Shown: piece after piece, positions 44,458 through 55,556 of the stretch
Layout of the letters: every line of letters begins with the position of its first letter
Position numbering within the stretch: position 1 is the stretch's first letter
From: Adiantum capillus-veneris
Taxonomy: Eukaryota > Streptophyta > Polypodiopsida > Polypodiales > Pteridaceae
Assembly: GCA_014529385.2 (NCBI GenBank)
Contig: CM043954.1
Coordinates: 5,619,806-5,681,805 of the forward strand
Direction: 5' to 3'
DNA length: 62,000 nt
Notes under the pieces: generated by a model
What the model was told of the DNA's origin: nothing
The model's database searches: none
Seen by the model: only the letters and a program-made list of their open reading frames with translations
Translations under genes and position numbers: made by a program

Positions 44458-44635
44458 TCGTCTAGTCAGACGTCTCATCGCGTCCAAGCGGCATATCTGT
44501 CGGATTCTGCAAAAAAAGACAATAAGGCAGTTTTCAGTAAATATAAACAAATAACGACATTTATAAAACAATACAAAAAATAAAAAAGAGTAAACTCTAA
44601 TACTAACCATACTAACCATACTTGTTCACAATGCT
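44458..44635 (-). pseudogene. Remnant 3' end of second CACTA gene in element 2
   Basis: After transposase exon 5 (EHCEQ) the sequence jumps to intron and last-exon sequence of the second gene (VYSFLFFVLFYK, ESDRYAAWTR), equivalent to element 1 from about 25022 on. The rest of that gene is deleted. Confidence 0.85.
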
Positions 44636-47600
44636 CGAGTAGTACGAAAGTGTCTCTTAGGTCAGTCCATTTCTTAGTAGAATCCACCTCAAGAAAACCA
44701 GACTCTCCTCTACGCACAGTAGCGTTGCGACCCTCCATGATTATCTTGAACCATTGCACGTCGAACAAGTCGACAAAAAATCCTCTGTAATCGATCCTCA
44801 AAATCTCTTGCAGTGTGCCGAAGTAAGTGAGTTCCGCCACCACAGGATCTGCATCAGAGGAACGTCGTCGACTAGACTGTTCAAATTTTGCCATGATTCC
44901 ACAATCTTGAGTAAAACGCTTTTTGTCGATTCGTTCCACCCTAAAATGTCGACCTTTACACCATGCTGCTGTGTATGACTTATACTACAACGAACAAAGA
45001 TTATGAGTGGCCGTTCAAACGTTTATAAATAAAGTCACTTGCTAGTCGTACATTGCAAACTTACCTTGGTCGCACAACCCCGAGAGTACTCCCACTCTTC
45101 TTCAGTCACTTCGTCACCGCATTGTTGTGCGCTTTTCAATTGGTTGTGCAACCATCTTAAGCTCATGAAGGTTGGTAGGCTCTCCAGAACCGCTGGATAG
45201 TGCATCGGTGGTCGTCTTCCCCATCTCCACTCGATTCGTGCCCTTTGTCGCTCTTGCTTTGCATCCTTATATTGTGAAATCCACTTTTGCATTACTGGAT
45301 TGTGAAGCATGCAAAATCGGTTGATTTTAGCCTCTAGATCTTCCGTCATCTTCTTCTCAACACCGAGATTGCACATGACAATCCCAGATATGCGCTCATC
45401 ATCTATGGTTCGCCATAGCGTGTCCCGGGATTTATCAAATCCGTCTAGCCACTCTCCAATGTACACTAGGGACTCTGATACCAACCAACCTTCTGCCATG
45501 CTACCCTCCGGACCTGCCTTTTGATGCACATATCCCTTAAGCGTTTTCATGAAACGCTCTAAGAAGAACATCCATCTGGAATGAACTGTGCCAGCTATTT
45601 CCACCTCATCAACTATGTGAACAAGAAGATGCACCTGAATGGTTAGCATTGTAGTAGGAAAATATCCCTCAATGGCAACCGGTAAAATAAATTGTAAAGT
45701 ATGTGTAGCAATGATATTAAAGTCCACATTTTATGCAATGATATTAAAGTCCACTATGAACGTACCTGACACATTTTATGCCAATCGTGTGACTTCAAAC
45801 CGGTAAGCTTTCCTTCTTTAGTAAAACACGTTCGGAGCGAGTGCATTACGCCAGTGTGGGTCCGCAAAGATCGAATGGCCTCTTTTACTTTGCGTTCTTG
45901 GGCTCCTGTGAAAATCCATGGTGCTTTAGGGAGTTTTATCGATCCATCAAACGCTGTTTGCGGCCAATATTGCTCCATACGATCCACATTTCTAAGGTCA
46001 ACTCTGGCTCCCAAAGTATCTTTCTTGCCGGTCAAATGGTCCCATAGTAGATTACCCACATTCTTGAATATGTGCATTGGATCGACCAAGTGATTGATCA
46101 CGAGTTGGGGCCAGTATGGTAACTCGTACCATAGAGATAGTCTCTTCATCCCTGGAGGCAATCCGTCATCGCACATCTCCTTCTGCTCTAACCATGCTTG
46201 TGCAGACATCCTTGGTGGCTCTCTTCCCAAAAAGCCGTCGCGTATCACATGATTCTCTGGAAGATACGCTTGATGACCTTCGTAGATTTGCTTCTTCAGT
46301 GAGGGTGCCCTACGTGCATTCAGTCTAGGTCCACATGTGACACATGCTCTGTATCCGCTTGTTTGAATCCCTGCATGTATACACATGATAATAGATCAAC
46401 TATGGGAAAAAACAAGATTTACAGTGTCTGAGTGAGGAGTGTCAATAGATCACCTAAGCATTCTGTTAGCCCGGGATAGTCATGCATGGTCCACATTAGA
46501 ATACCTCTGATCAAAGCATTCCGTCGTCCTGTGTGTCGGCTCATATCCACCACCTCTATGCCAATCCACAATTGTTGTAGCTCTTCCAATAGTGGACGAA
46601 GATACACATCCATATTCCCCACTTTATATCGCCCTGGCACAATCAAGCTTAGCCATAGGTGCCCCTTCTTCGTAGTCAACCACGGGGGAATGTTGTCGTT
46701 GACGATGACAACGGGCCATACACTGTAAGATGTTGATCTTTGACCAAATGGATTTACGCCATCCATAGCCAGGCCTAAGCGCAAATTTCGAGCTTCCCTG
46801 GCAAAATCCGACCATGTTCCATCTATATGTTTCCAGGCTGCGCAATCTGCAGCAATTCGTAGCACACCATCCGAAGATTTATTCTCCTCATGCCATGATG
46901 CTAGGGCGGCCATGGACTTACATTCGAAGAAATGCTTGATGCGAGGAAGCAAAGGAAAATGTCGCAAAACCTTTTGTGGAATTTTTGTCCCGTGGAGATC
47001 TACTCGATATCTTTCGGAATCACATTTCGGACACTTCTCCATGTCTGTGTATTCCCCTCTGAAAAGAATGCAGTCATTAGGACAAGCGTGGATAGAATTG
47101 TAATCCATCCCCAAGTTTCGCAAAATCTTTCTTGCTTCATCTCGAGAATCTGGCATCACATTGTCAGCTGGTAGTATGTGCTCTTTCAGCAATCTACACA
47201 ACATAAAAATATGATACAGTCGTGTAAAAATCTATCAGATCATTATACATTTAGAGTTCTATTAAAGTAAACTAATTGTAATAGATCACCTGAAAAGCGT
47301 TGTGACGCTAGTGTCACTCCATCCAAACTTTGCCTGCATGTTGAGAAGAACCAGGAGTGCTTTCAATCTAGACACGTGCTCCATTATACAATGACGTATC
47401 GGCTTCACTTTTCATATCATCATAGATAAGCCTTTCTGAATCCATGATCGTCTCGATCATTTCATCAATCTCGGGCTCAAACATTGCCTCGTTGGGAATG
47501 TGCTCTGCATGATCATCCCCCGAGCTGTCAAAGGCTACATCTTGTGGCCTCACATATGCTGCTTGACCAAAGCGCCTGCGAACACGTCTATTGGGTTGCA

Positions 47601-47820
47601 AGATTGCTGCTTGTTAGCCAGCGTCAGAGTCCGACGAGTTATAATTGGCAACAACTCGATCTATAATAGATGGATCGAACTCGCCAAATTCGCGAACGTG
47701 CTGCAAAGAAACACGTCTTGTCCGTCGCACAGCATGCTTGCATTGATTACAAGGACATAAGACCCTCGTTGAGAGATAGGTGTTTCGATTGGACGGTACC
47801 ACATCCTCGTCGCTACTCAT
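44636..47820 (-). pseudogene. CACTA transposase of element 2, deleted and mutated
   Basis: The ATG at 47820 starts MSSDEDVVPSNRN. A CAA-to-TAA stop lies near 47614 and a two-base deletion near 47372 in exon 1. Exons 2 and 3 (47204-46419 and 46386-45754) are open and keep the segments broken in element 1, such as the reading through AADCAAWKHIDGTW, LGLAMDGVNPFGQ and the DWHK motif. Exon 4 has an in-frame-looking deletion of ~46 codons (VAIEG|YFPTTM). The last exon (VIFHPTKSTSNWW) is absent. Activity is not expected. It could be mobilised by a complete relative because its termini are intact. Confidence 0.9.
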
Positions 47821-47883
47821 AATGAGGATAAAAAACTTATAACCTGGACAACAAATTTAATATTCTATTGGCATTCTTCGTCT

Positions 47884-47886
<3 letters not shown>

Positions 47887-47947
<61 letters not shown>
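47887..47947. repeat. (CT)n, equivalent of the element 1 transposase-leader (GA)n
   Basis: On the minus strand it reads (GA)n upstream of the transposase ATG, as in element 1. Confidence 0.95.
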
Positions 47948-47950
<3 letters not shown>

Positions 47951-48894
47951 ACCTCACATTCTCTAGTCATGTCCAATCCCCGCACACCTCGGTCTAGAGG
48001 TGCACGGAGATCAGAACCACCGGGTTATAATCTCGTCTTTAGTGGTCAATACCTATATTTGTGGGTACAAGAAATCTACACACCCACGTCTACATGATAC
48101 TGCATGTAGTGGACAAAATCCCTTTGCCTCTTCTCTAGCTGTAGCACTTCACTTCATCTTAACATCTTTTCACAGTAGATCTTTTCACTGTTCGTCTAAC
48201 TCTAAACCCTAAACCGTAAGTAATTCTTGCGTGGACTCGATCTAACGTAAATAAGCGTAAATCTAAATAAACGTAAATCTAACTAAAAATAAAGCTAAAT
48301 CTAATTTAACGTAAGTCTAATGACTAGAGGTTGTCTAGATGGTCATTGTGTCGGGGATGTAGTGACTCTTGCCGCCCTGAAGATCCACCTTCTTCCCTAT
48401 CTTCTGAAGACATTTCACCAATACTTTTGGATCGACGGAGCCCACCATGAGTGAAGGCAGCAATACCCTATATTCCATTGAGGGCTTTCTTCACCCGCTT
48501 CATGCAGGCATCGCAGTCTATGGAGACCTAAATCTAATCTAATATAACGTAAATCTAAATCTAGCTTAAATAAACGTAAATCTAGTTAAAAATAAACCTA
48601 AATCTAATTTAATGTAAGTCTACATATAACCTAATCTTTAACGTCTTTTAAGATAGTTTCCTACGACGTTATAACTCTCTTCTTCTTGTGTGTGTGCGCG
48701 TGTGTGGATGTGTGTGCCAATAAAAAGAGATAAATGGTATAACCTTTCTATCACCCATGCCAAGTATGGTAGATTGATTATGCCATTTCCCTCTTGAATA
48801 ATAGGTCTTCAGTTCAACTCCTCGTCGGCTAGATCTTTAGGTCTTTTAATTTTAATTAGTTTCCTACGACGTTAAATTAGTTTCTCTCTCTTTC

Positions 48895-49109
48895 TCTCTC
48901 AATGTGTGTGCGTTTTTTTGGATCGTATGCATGTTTTCTCTCTCTTTTCCTCTCTCAATGTGTGCGTTTTTTGTTTATGCATGTTCTCTCTCTATTTTCC
49001 TCTCTCAATGCGTGCGTTTTTTGTTTATGCATGCTCTCTCTCTCTTTTTCTCTCTCAATGTGTGTGTGCATTCTTTGTTTATGTATGTGTGTGCGTTTTT
49101 GTTTTTGTT

Positions 49110-49153
<44 letters not shown>

Positions 49154-49273
49154 AACACTATGTGTGTGTGTGTATGTGTGTGTGTGAGAGAGAGAGAGAG
49201 AGGGAGAGAGAAAGAGGGGAAGGGAACATGAGAATGAGGAGAGGGAAGGAGCATACCTGGCTCTCCTTCCTCT

Positions 49274-49315
<42 letters not shown>

Positions 49316-49592
49316 AGAAGAAAAAGAGAGAGAGAGAGAGAGAGAGAGTGAGGGAGAGCGTTACCTGCTCCTTGCTTGAGGGCGCCGAAAAACTCAGATC
49401 TGAGATCTGAGTTTTTGGGCGCGCTCGGTTATTTTTTTTACTCCAGCCGGCGTCGCTATGAGCGTTGCTATAAGCGTCGCTATGAGTGTCGCAAATTTAT
49501 TTGTAAATTTGCGACGCTCATAGCGACGCCGGGAAAAAAAAATTTGAGCGTCGCTGTGTGAGCGTCGCTAATATGAAGAGCCTCTTGTAGTG
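48895..49592. repeat. Microsatellite leader and terminal repeats of element 2
   Basis: (CT), (GT) and (GA) blocks with ATGCATGTT-type linkers mirror 18713-19200. 49448-49570 carries GCGTCGCTATGAGCGTCGC-type repeats, including a palindrome homologous to 18563-18622. Confidence 0.9.
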
Positions 49593-49775
49593 TACCGGTA
49601 TTTCAACCGTTACTTTGCAGATATGTTACCATTATTTATAGTAATCAATCTACTTTATAGGTATTATTGTGTAATCATTCCACAACAGTATATAGACTAT
49701 AGTATATTGTACATCCAAACCATTACTTTGCAGGTATTATACTACAATCAGATGGAGTTAAAAGCATACGTATGC

Positions 49776-50772
49776 CTACTGTAGGGTGGCTTTTGCTTGG
49801 TCAAATTTTTCTTGGAGGCTGTCAAGCAAGCCTGTTGGTACATTGGCATCGTCAAGGAAGTGCATTCGGATGGTGTCAAGGGCACCCTCGCAACGGTGCA
49901 CATCAGCAATAGATTTGACCACAAAATCCTTAGCCTTCTGACACTTGGCTGAAACATTGTCATGAGATTTTCTAACCTCAACAAGTAGTTCTTGCAAGGA
50001 AGTGGATATTTCAACACTAAACACAGACTGAGTAGTCGTAAAAAGCCCACCTCCGACTGGTGTACTTCCGGATGGGGTATTTACTAACAAGATGGCAGAA
50101 CCACTTGGGGTTCCTGTGGATACTTGGGAAGTCTCTAACTTCCATTGTTCTCCTTTCCTATCTAAGTGACCTTCATTGGTCACATTCTTCACCACCTCAT
50201 ATGCAAACTCGGCCCACTTTACCGGACCTGTGCATACGAAATAAACATACCCGCGTACAAACTTGACTCCCAGCAGATATTTTGGTGGTTTGGATTGATA
50301 CACCTGCTTGTAGAGCTGGTAGAGTTCCTTGTAGTGATCCGGCCTTGCTGTTTTTATCGGCACTTTTTTCTCCTTCATTGGAAGACACGTGAAAAAATTC
50401 ATCCAGTCGGATATGGGCACATCTGCATTTGTCAACTTCCTAACATCTTTCCCCTCAAGACTTAACCCATATTCCTTGTGGAAATCCTCCTTTTTCGTGC
50501 AGAATGCCTTTAATGGCACCTCCACATCCTTGGGGTGAACAAAGCGGTTGATTTTGGGAGGAGGCTGTAACTTCTGTCTCTGAAAAGAATAAATCCATAT
50601 TCATTACTCAATATATCCACACCTCAATACTCTACTACACATACAGGTCTGCTGTACACAACGCAGAGAGAGACAGAGAGAGGTAACATACCTTCGTGGG
50701 AGAATGTCGGGTCTTTGTGGGGGAGACCTGCTGGGCTGCATTCCTTGGGCTCTTTCTTAGGTTGCTATCCAT
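49776..50772 (-). CDS. Two-exon gene, novel protein with basic N-terminus and coiled-coil-like C-terminus
   Basis: ATG 50772 opens exon 1 (50772-50692; MDSNLRKSPRNAAQQVSPTK), with SPTK-type basic repeats suited to DNA binding. A 112-bp intron (GTATGTTAC...CTTTTCAG) joins exon 2 (50579-49776) in phase (SPTK|RQKLQPPPKINRF). The product is ~294 residues. The middle (KYLLGVKFVRGYVYFVCTGPVKWAEFAYEVV) looks like a compact alpha/beta domain I do not recognise. The last ~90 residues (EISTSLQELLVEVRKSHDNV...LDSLQEKFDQAKATLQ) look helical, probably coiled coil. It ends at TAG 49776-49778. It lies on the same strand as the RING-like and FCP1-like exons, separated by CACTA element 2. It may be their neighbour or, if the stop is a mutation, their 5' part. 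Confidence 0.6.
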
Positions 50773-50910
50773 AGAGAAGGATAAGAAGCATGCACAAGGG
50801 GCTGTAGAGTGAGCTAAGAAAGGCGCAGAAGGAGAAAGGCACAGAGATATGGAGAAGTACAGTCATGCAAACATTCAACTGAACATTCGTCTGACGTGGG
50901 CTCCATACGT

Positions 50911-52050
50911 TGTGAGTGGGATGAAAACACACACAGTGTCTCTATAATGACCCGATACACACTCTTGGAATGATACAAACACACACTATGGGGCACCACT
51001 CGGCTTACACAACACACCTGGCCGAGACAGGGAATACACCTCTGGAGTGAGAGGAGAGAGACTATCCACTTGCCCACTCCACACAGACACACACACACAC
51101 ACCCAAAAAAACTCAGCTAAAAAGAGGAGAATTTATGATGTTTAGATACAATTGAGCTTGGGCCACTTGGGCCAACACCAATGGGGCAAATAGCTCACAC
51201 AATATGGGTAAAAGATACCAGATACAATCACAAATTGGAGCAGAAGCTTCGCTCATAGGAGAAACTTACACAGCCAAAACAGCAGAAAAAGAGTGAGGAA
51301 TTTGGCAAAATGGACAACGCCATCACGTCCAGAACGGCCCAAAACCCTAGTCTACAATGTCAAAGTGCTCAAACATCGGATGAGCAATTTACAGCCAAAA
51401 CAGGCTCCAAAAACCCCAAAAACACACCTGCGGCTGTTTCCTCCTCTCTTCTCCACGTTTTTTCTGGTCTTCTCTCAGTTTTTTCAGTTCCCACACTTAG
51501 CTTTATAAGTTGGGCACCCTTGGCCTTTTAGTTGACTTCAAACGGACCCCGAACAGGCCAAAACTGACCTCGCATTGCATAGTTATCACCTTTTTGCATC
51601 ATCCGCACACCTGGCACTCAGATGTTTTCAATAATGCATCCCGCCACCATGTGAAGTGGCCCCAAAATATGGTCCTCATAATGACCTTTCTGCATAATTA
51701 TCACAAGAAAACACCCACTTGTGTCCGTACTTCTCCACGTGCAAGTATTGACCCCATTCGACCTCCTGACGCCACTAGATGCCATCTGACGCACCTGCTT
51801 ACCTCATGTTGTCGACCCGCGGATAGCTTCCTCGAGAATTTTTACGCACTACCAACTCCTCCTTATTGTAGAAAAACACACTGGTACTGGTAACGATGAA
51901 AATCGATGCACTATGTACATGGTGTCCTACCTGTACACATGTGGGCCCCACGTAACCACATGGCTCTGGAAAATGGGCAATCCTTTATTTGATGCACCAT
52001 GCATGTGTATGTACATATGCGCAATCCCTTGCTCCAAAAAACTCCCGACA
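50911..52050 (-). repeat. 3' LTR of the gag-protease element
   Basis: In plus orientation it starts TGTGAGTGGG and ends CTCCCGACA. It aligns along its whole length with 55341-56503. A (CA)n run lies near 51085-51105. Confidence 0.88.
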
Positions 52051-52154
52051 TAATTTGCCCATCCCCTAGCCTGCTAGAGCATTCATGCTCAGCAGCAACA
52101 ACACTAGTAGATGCTCATTCCACCTGGATCCCACACAAAAACACTTTGCGTTCC

Positions 52155-52931
52155 CTACATGTGAAAATATATCTCCTTCTCCATAGCTAAGAGGTCTCGA
52201 CTGATCATTTGTGTCATCAATTCTTGCTTCTTCGAGAATTCACCCTTGGTTTGCATCAGCCCTTCAACCACTTCATAAGGCCCTTCACTTTCATCTTCAA
52301 CCTCATTTGAAAATGCGACTAAACCAGATTCTTGGATTCCTTTGTCCATCAAAAGAAACAAAACATCAGCATCCTCATCACTGCTGGTAGTACTATCACT
52401 GTCCTCTTCAGTCACTATGGAATAGTCTTCATCACTAGACTCATCCTCATCTTCATATAGCTCCTCTAATCGTTTCCTTGTGTCCATATTATAAACCTTC
52501 TTGGCACCTATCTTTCCATGGAGGCTAATTGTACCATGTCGCCAATCTTGAACAACTCCCACTGCACGTAACCATGGTTTGCCCAGTATAATAGGATATG
52601 CTCCCAACTCTGCTGGCATCACATGAAAATCAACCACTGCCTTTGCATCATATGCTTCCACTTCTAAGCTCTTTACAACACCCAAACATTTTACTTTCTG
52701 ATGGTTTGCCAATCTAATCCGAAAACCTGACACCCCAGCCACTGTGAGACCCATCTTCTCAACGCATGAGTGTGTTATGACACATATTTGGGCTCCACCA
52801 TCCACATAACCTTGTCCTATATTTTTTCTTTTGTGCCACATATCTACTATTGGGCAAATGTCTGGTAGCTCATCCATTGCCAACACCTTTACTGAACCTC
52901 TCTCTGGTTCTTTCTCCATTGGGTTAACCAT
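52155..52931 (-). pseudogene. Aspartic-protease-like domain of the gag-protease element
   Basis: It reads GYVDGGAQICVITHSCVEKMGL (active-site loop, 52791-52808) and later YPIILGKPWLRAVGVVQDW, the usual flap-region order. The core triplet is D-G-G-A instead of D-S/T-G-A. It continues into a highly acidic tail (YEDEDESSDEDYSIVTEEDSD). The frame is the same as gag: 53171 to 52931 is 80 codons, broken by one TAG before WKRMVNP. It ends where pol should begin, close to the 3' LTR. Confidence 0.75.
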
Positions 52932-53171
52932 CCTCTTCCACTATCGCTTTAGCTTAGGCACCATCTCTATAAGCTGCCCAAAGGTAATATCTGCCTTCCT
53001 GCTTGTCAGATCCTCCTTCAACTCATAGCTTAATTGCCCATCCCCTAGTGGAAAATCTGAAACATGAAACTTTCGACGGGCCCTTCTTTTCCTCTTGGGC
53101 TTGACATCCTCGCCTTCATGACTCTTTCCCTTCTTCTTACTAGGACCTGGGACACTTCTTCCTTTCTTTTC

Positions 53172-54296
53172 CTATGTGGTCCTCTTCCAAATAGGCATCA
53201 CTAATGTATCCTCTAGCTTTGATGCCTTCTCCAAGGTGACTACACTTAGCACTTTTTTCTTTTCATTTTCCTCCTGGGTTAATCCACTGGTTCCTTCATC
53301 TCCCTTAATTTTGATGCCATAATCATTTGAACTAGTTACCACCTGTCTTGGCAATGGATACATGTCTCCCCCCATCCTTGGTGGCTTATCACATTGCGGG
53401 CTAATGTGACCCAACTCTCCACAATCATAACATGTGGGCGTCTGCCTCCAGAACCTACCATTAATTTGTTCAACACCATTCCTAGTCTTTTCTTCACCTC
53501 TTGGCTGATTTTCAAACGTCCCTCGACCTCGATTATTTCCCACTTGACCTAGCATGTTTAGGCTGAGATTCTTCATCAAATCTACCACTTGCCTCATGTC
53601 TTGCCTTAGCCCATCATCTTGCACCGATGTAGTGACCACTGCTGGCATAACTTGAGGAGTAACAGCAACCACTGGTTCATGATGAACCCCTGGCATGCGA
53701 CCTTGTAAAGACTCTATAGGCTGAAATTCAGACCTCATGGACAAAGACTCTACTCCTAGCTGGCTCATTTTCCTTAGCTTCCACTCTTTGTTCCTTGCTA
53801 CCTCTAGTGCATCTTCATATGTCCTAGGCTTCTTTAGCTCCACTCTCCAACATATATTCTCCCAAAGACCAGCTAAGAACCTGTACTTTTTCATCATGTC
53901 AGGTGGGGGTACCTGTGCTGCTAAGGCCTTGCACATCCTCTCCCATGCCAATGAGAACTTACGTATGTACGCATCTACTGGCTCACTTTCCTTCTGCACC
54001 AAACCTTGTACTTCTTGCCACACTTTGTCAGGATCTTCTATCTTCACAAACTCCACTTCCAATCCATGCCTTAGAGTGTCCCAACTCAATCTTACAGGTG
54101 GATCAGCCACACACAACTCCTCTTCAAATGCTTTGGACCAAACTCGTGCATCACTCTTCAAACAAATTTGGAGAAGGCGTAACATCTGCGCCGGGTCATG
54201 AATTTGGTTGCTAATGCAGGCAACCGCCATCTTTTCTAAAAAGTCTTCCACATCTTCATCACTTCTTCCATGAAACTCCGGATAAGAGAAAGCCAT
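53172..54296 (-). CDS. Gag polyprotein of the gag-protease element
   Basis: ATG 54296 (MAFSYPEFHGRSDEDVEDFLEKM) is chosen because it opens the conserved gag start. 375 codons run to TAG 53172. The core resembles the Ty3/gypsy retrotransposon gag domain (LRLLQICLKSDARVWSKAFEEE, then VWQEVQGLVQKESEPVDAYIRKFSLAWERM). A complete zinc knuckle CYDCGELGHISPQC lies at 53391-53432. It would assemble particles and package RNA. Both stops that end or interrupt the gag-protease frame are TAG, and one of them aligns with Gln in the related fragment at 5130-5600. Confidence 0.85.
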   Translation of the reverse strand: MAFSYPEFHGRSDEDVEDFLEKMAVACISNQIHDPAQMLRLLQICLKSDARVWSKAFEEELCVADPPVRLSWDTLRHGLEVEFVKIEDPDKVWQEVQGLVQKESEPVDAYIRKFSLAWERMCKALAAQVPPPDMMKKYRFLAGLWENICWRVELKKPRTYEDALEVARNKEWKLRKMSQLGVESLSMRSEFQPIESLQGRMPGVHHEPVVAVTPQVMPAVVTTSVQDDGLRQDMRQVVDLMKNLSLNMLGQVGNNRGRGTFENQPRGEEKTRNGVEQINGRFWRQTPTCYDCGELGHISPQCDKPPRMGGDMYPLPRQVVTSSNDYGIKIKGDEGTSGLTQEENEKKKVLSVVTLEKASKLEDTLVMPIWKRTT

Positions 54297-54371
54297 GGCT
54301 ACCCAAGCTACGATGCTTTGAGAACCCCTTTGAACACACGTGCAAGAACCCAAAACTTTTAACTGACTCAA

Positions 54372-55340
54372 TTCCCAAAAACTTCAATGGGGCTCAACTT
54401 TAGATAAGGAAAAACACATGCACATCAAATGAGTTTTCATAGTTGATCATTGGAATTACAACAGGTAAAGGACATTCCAGTATCTCCCTTAATCTTCTTC
54501 GCCCGAACATAAAGACTATGCGCTGCTGGAAAAAAATCTTCCTGGACACATGAACATTTATCTGGATTCTTTGAGTTAAATGAAAAGGAGTGAATTGAGG
54601 TCCATTTTGATCATCCATTAAAGTCAACCATGCAGCTCCCAAGAAAGCACACCTGTCTTATCCTCTAATTTTGCCAGAATTTCAGCAGCATAACAGCATA
54701 AATGGCTCAAAAGACCAAAAAACCAGCCATCACAACTTGGAAAAGTTTTGGCAGAGTTTCCCAGAAGTAAAGCAGTGTGAACCCAAAATATAGATTGTCT
54801 ATGTATGCATAAACTGCCAACAATAGAACCCGAGCATCAAGTAGGAATCACTAGTACATAGCCTATGGCGAGGTCACAAAAAGGGTGCTCCAGTTACCTG
54901 TATCACCGAAAGGATCTCCACATTTGAGAATCCCCCAGCTCAATAAAACCTCGCACTATCGACCCTCACACAAAGGCTAATGCAAATCACGTATACTCAA
55001 GTCTCAGAAATGGCTGGGACTACCAAATAAAACCAAGTATGGCTCCACAAATGCGTACAATGGCAGTTTCCACAAGTAACGTACAATCCAACAGACAATG
55101 CGCTCAAACAGGCGCCAAGTGATGCATACCCACAACAACTGCAAGTGACACCATTGCTAGTATATCATTGTACTCCAGCTACTCGTACCTGTGTGAATCA
55201 CCTGTACCTGTACCTGTCCCTGTAACCTGTAACCTGTAACCTGTAATCTGCAACCTGCAACCTGTAATCCTGAATCTCGAAGCTTGAAGCTCGAAGCAGA
55301 AGGTACTCGAAGAAGATCCTCCGTGGGGGCACCAAAAGAA
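54372..55340. other. Leader of the gag-protease element
   Basis: This untranslated region lies between the primer site and gag. It includes a CCTGTAA-type heptamer repeat at 55195-55272 and no long gene. Confidence 0.6.
55195..55272. repeat. CCTGTAA/CCTGTAC heptamer and hexamer repeats
   Basis: ACCTGT units repeat about ten times (four as CCTGTAA). They resemble a degenerate telomere-type repeat but sit in the retroelement leader. Confidence 0.85.
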
Positions 55341-55523
55341 TGTGAGCGGGATGAAAACACACACAACGCCTCTATAACGACCCAACACACACTCTTGGAA
55401 TGATACACACACACTCACACACACTATGGGGCACCACTCGGCTTACACAACAAACCTGGCCGAGACAGGGAACACACCTCTGGAGTGAGAGGAGAGAGAC
55501 TATCCACTTGCCCACTCCACACA

Positions 55524-55556
<33 letters not shown>

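Larger units (their letters stand above)
43827..49592 (-). mobile_element. CACTA element 2, internally deleted, 5766 bp
   Basis: The 12-bp termini CACTACAAGAGG/CCTCTTGTAGTG are the same as in element 1, with the target duplication TAC at 43824-43826 and 49593-49595. The transposase reads on the minus strand. Compared with element 1 it lacks about 140 bp within transposase exon 4 and about 1.8 kb from the end of exon 5 to the last exons of the second gene. It inserted into an ACCGGTAT repeat (CAATAC|CGGTAT). Confidence 0.95.
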
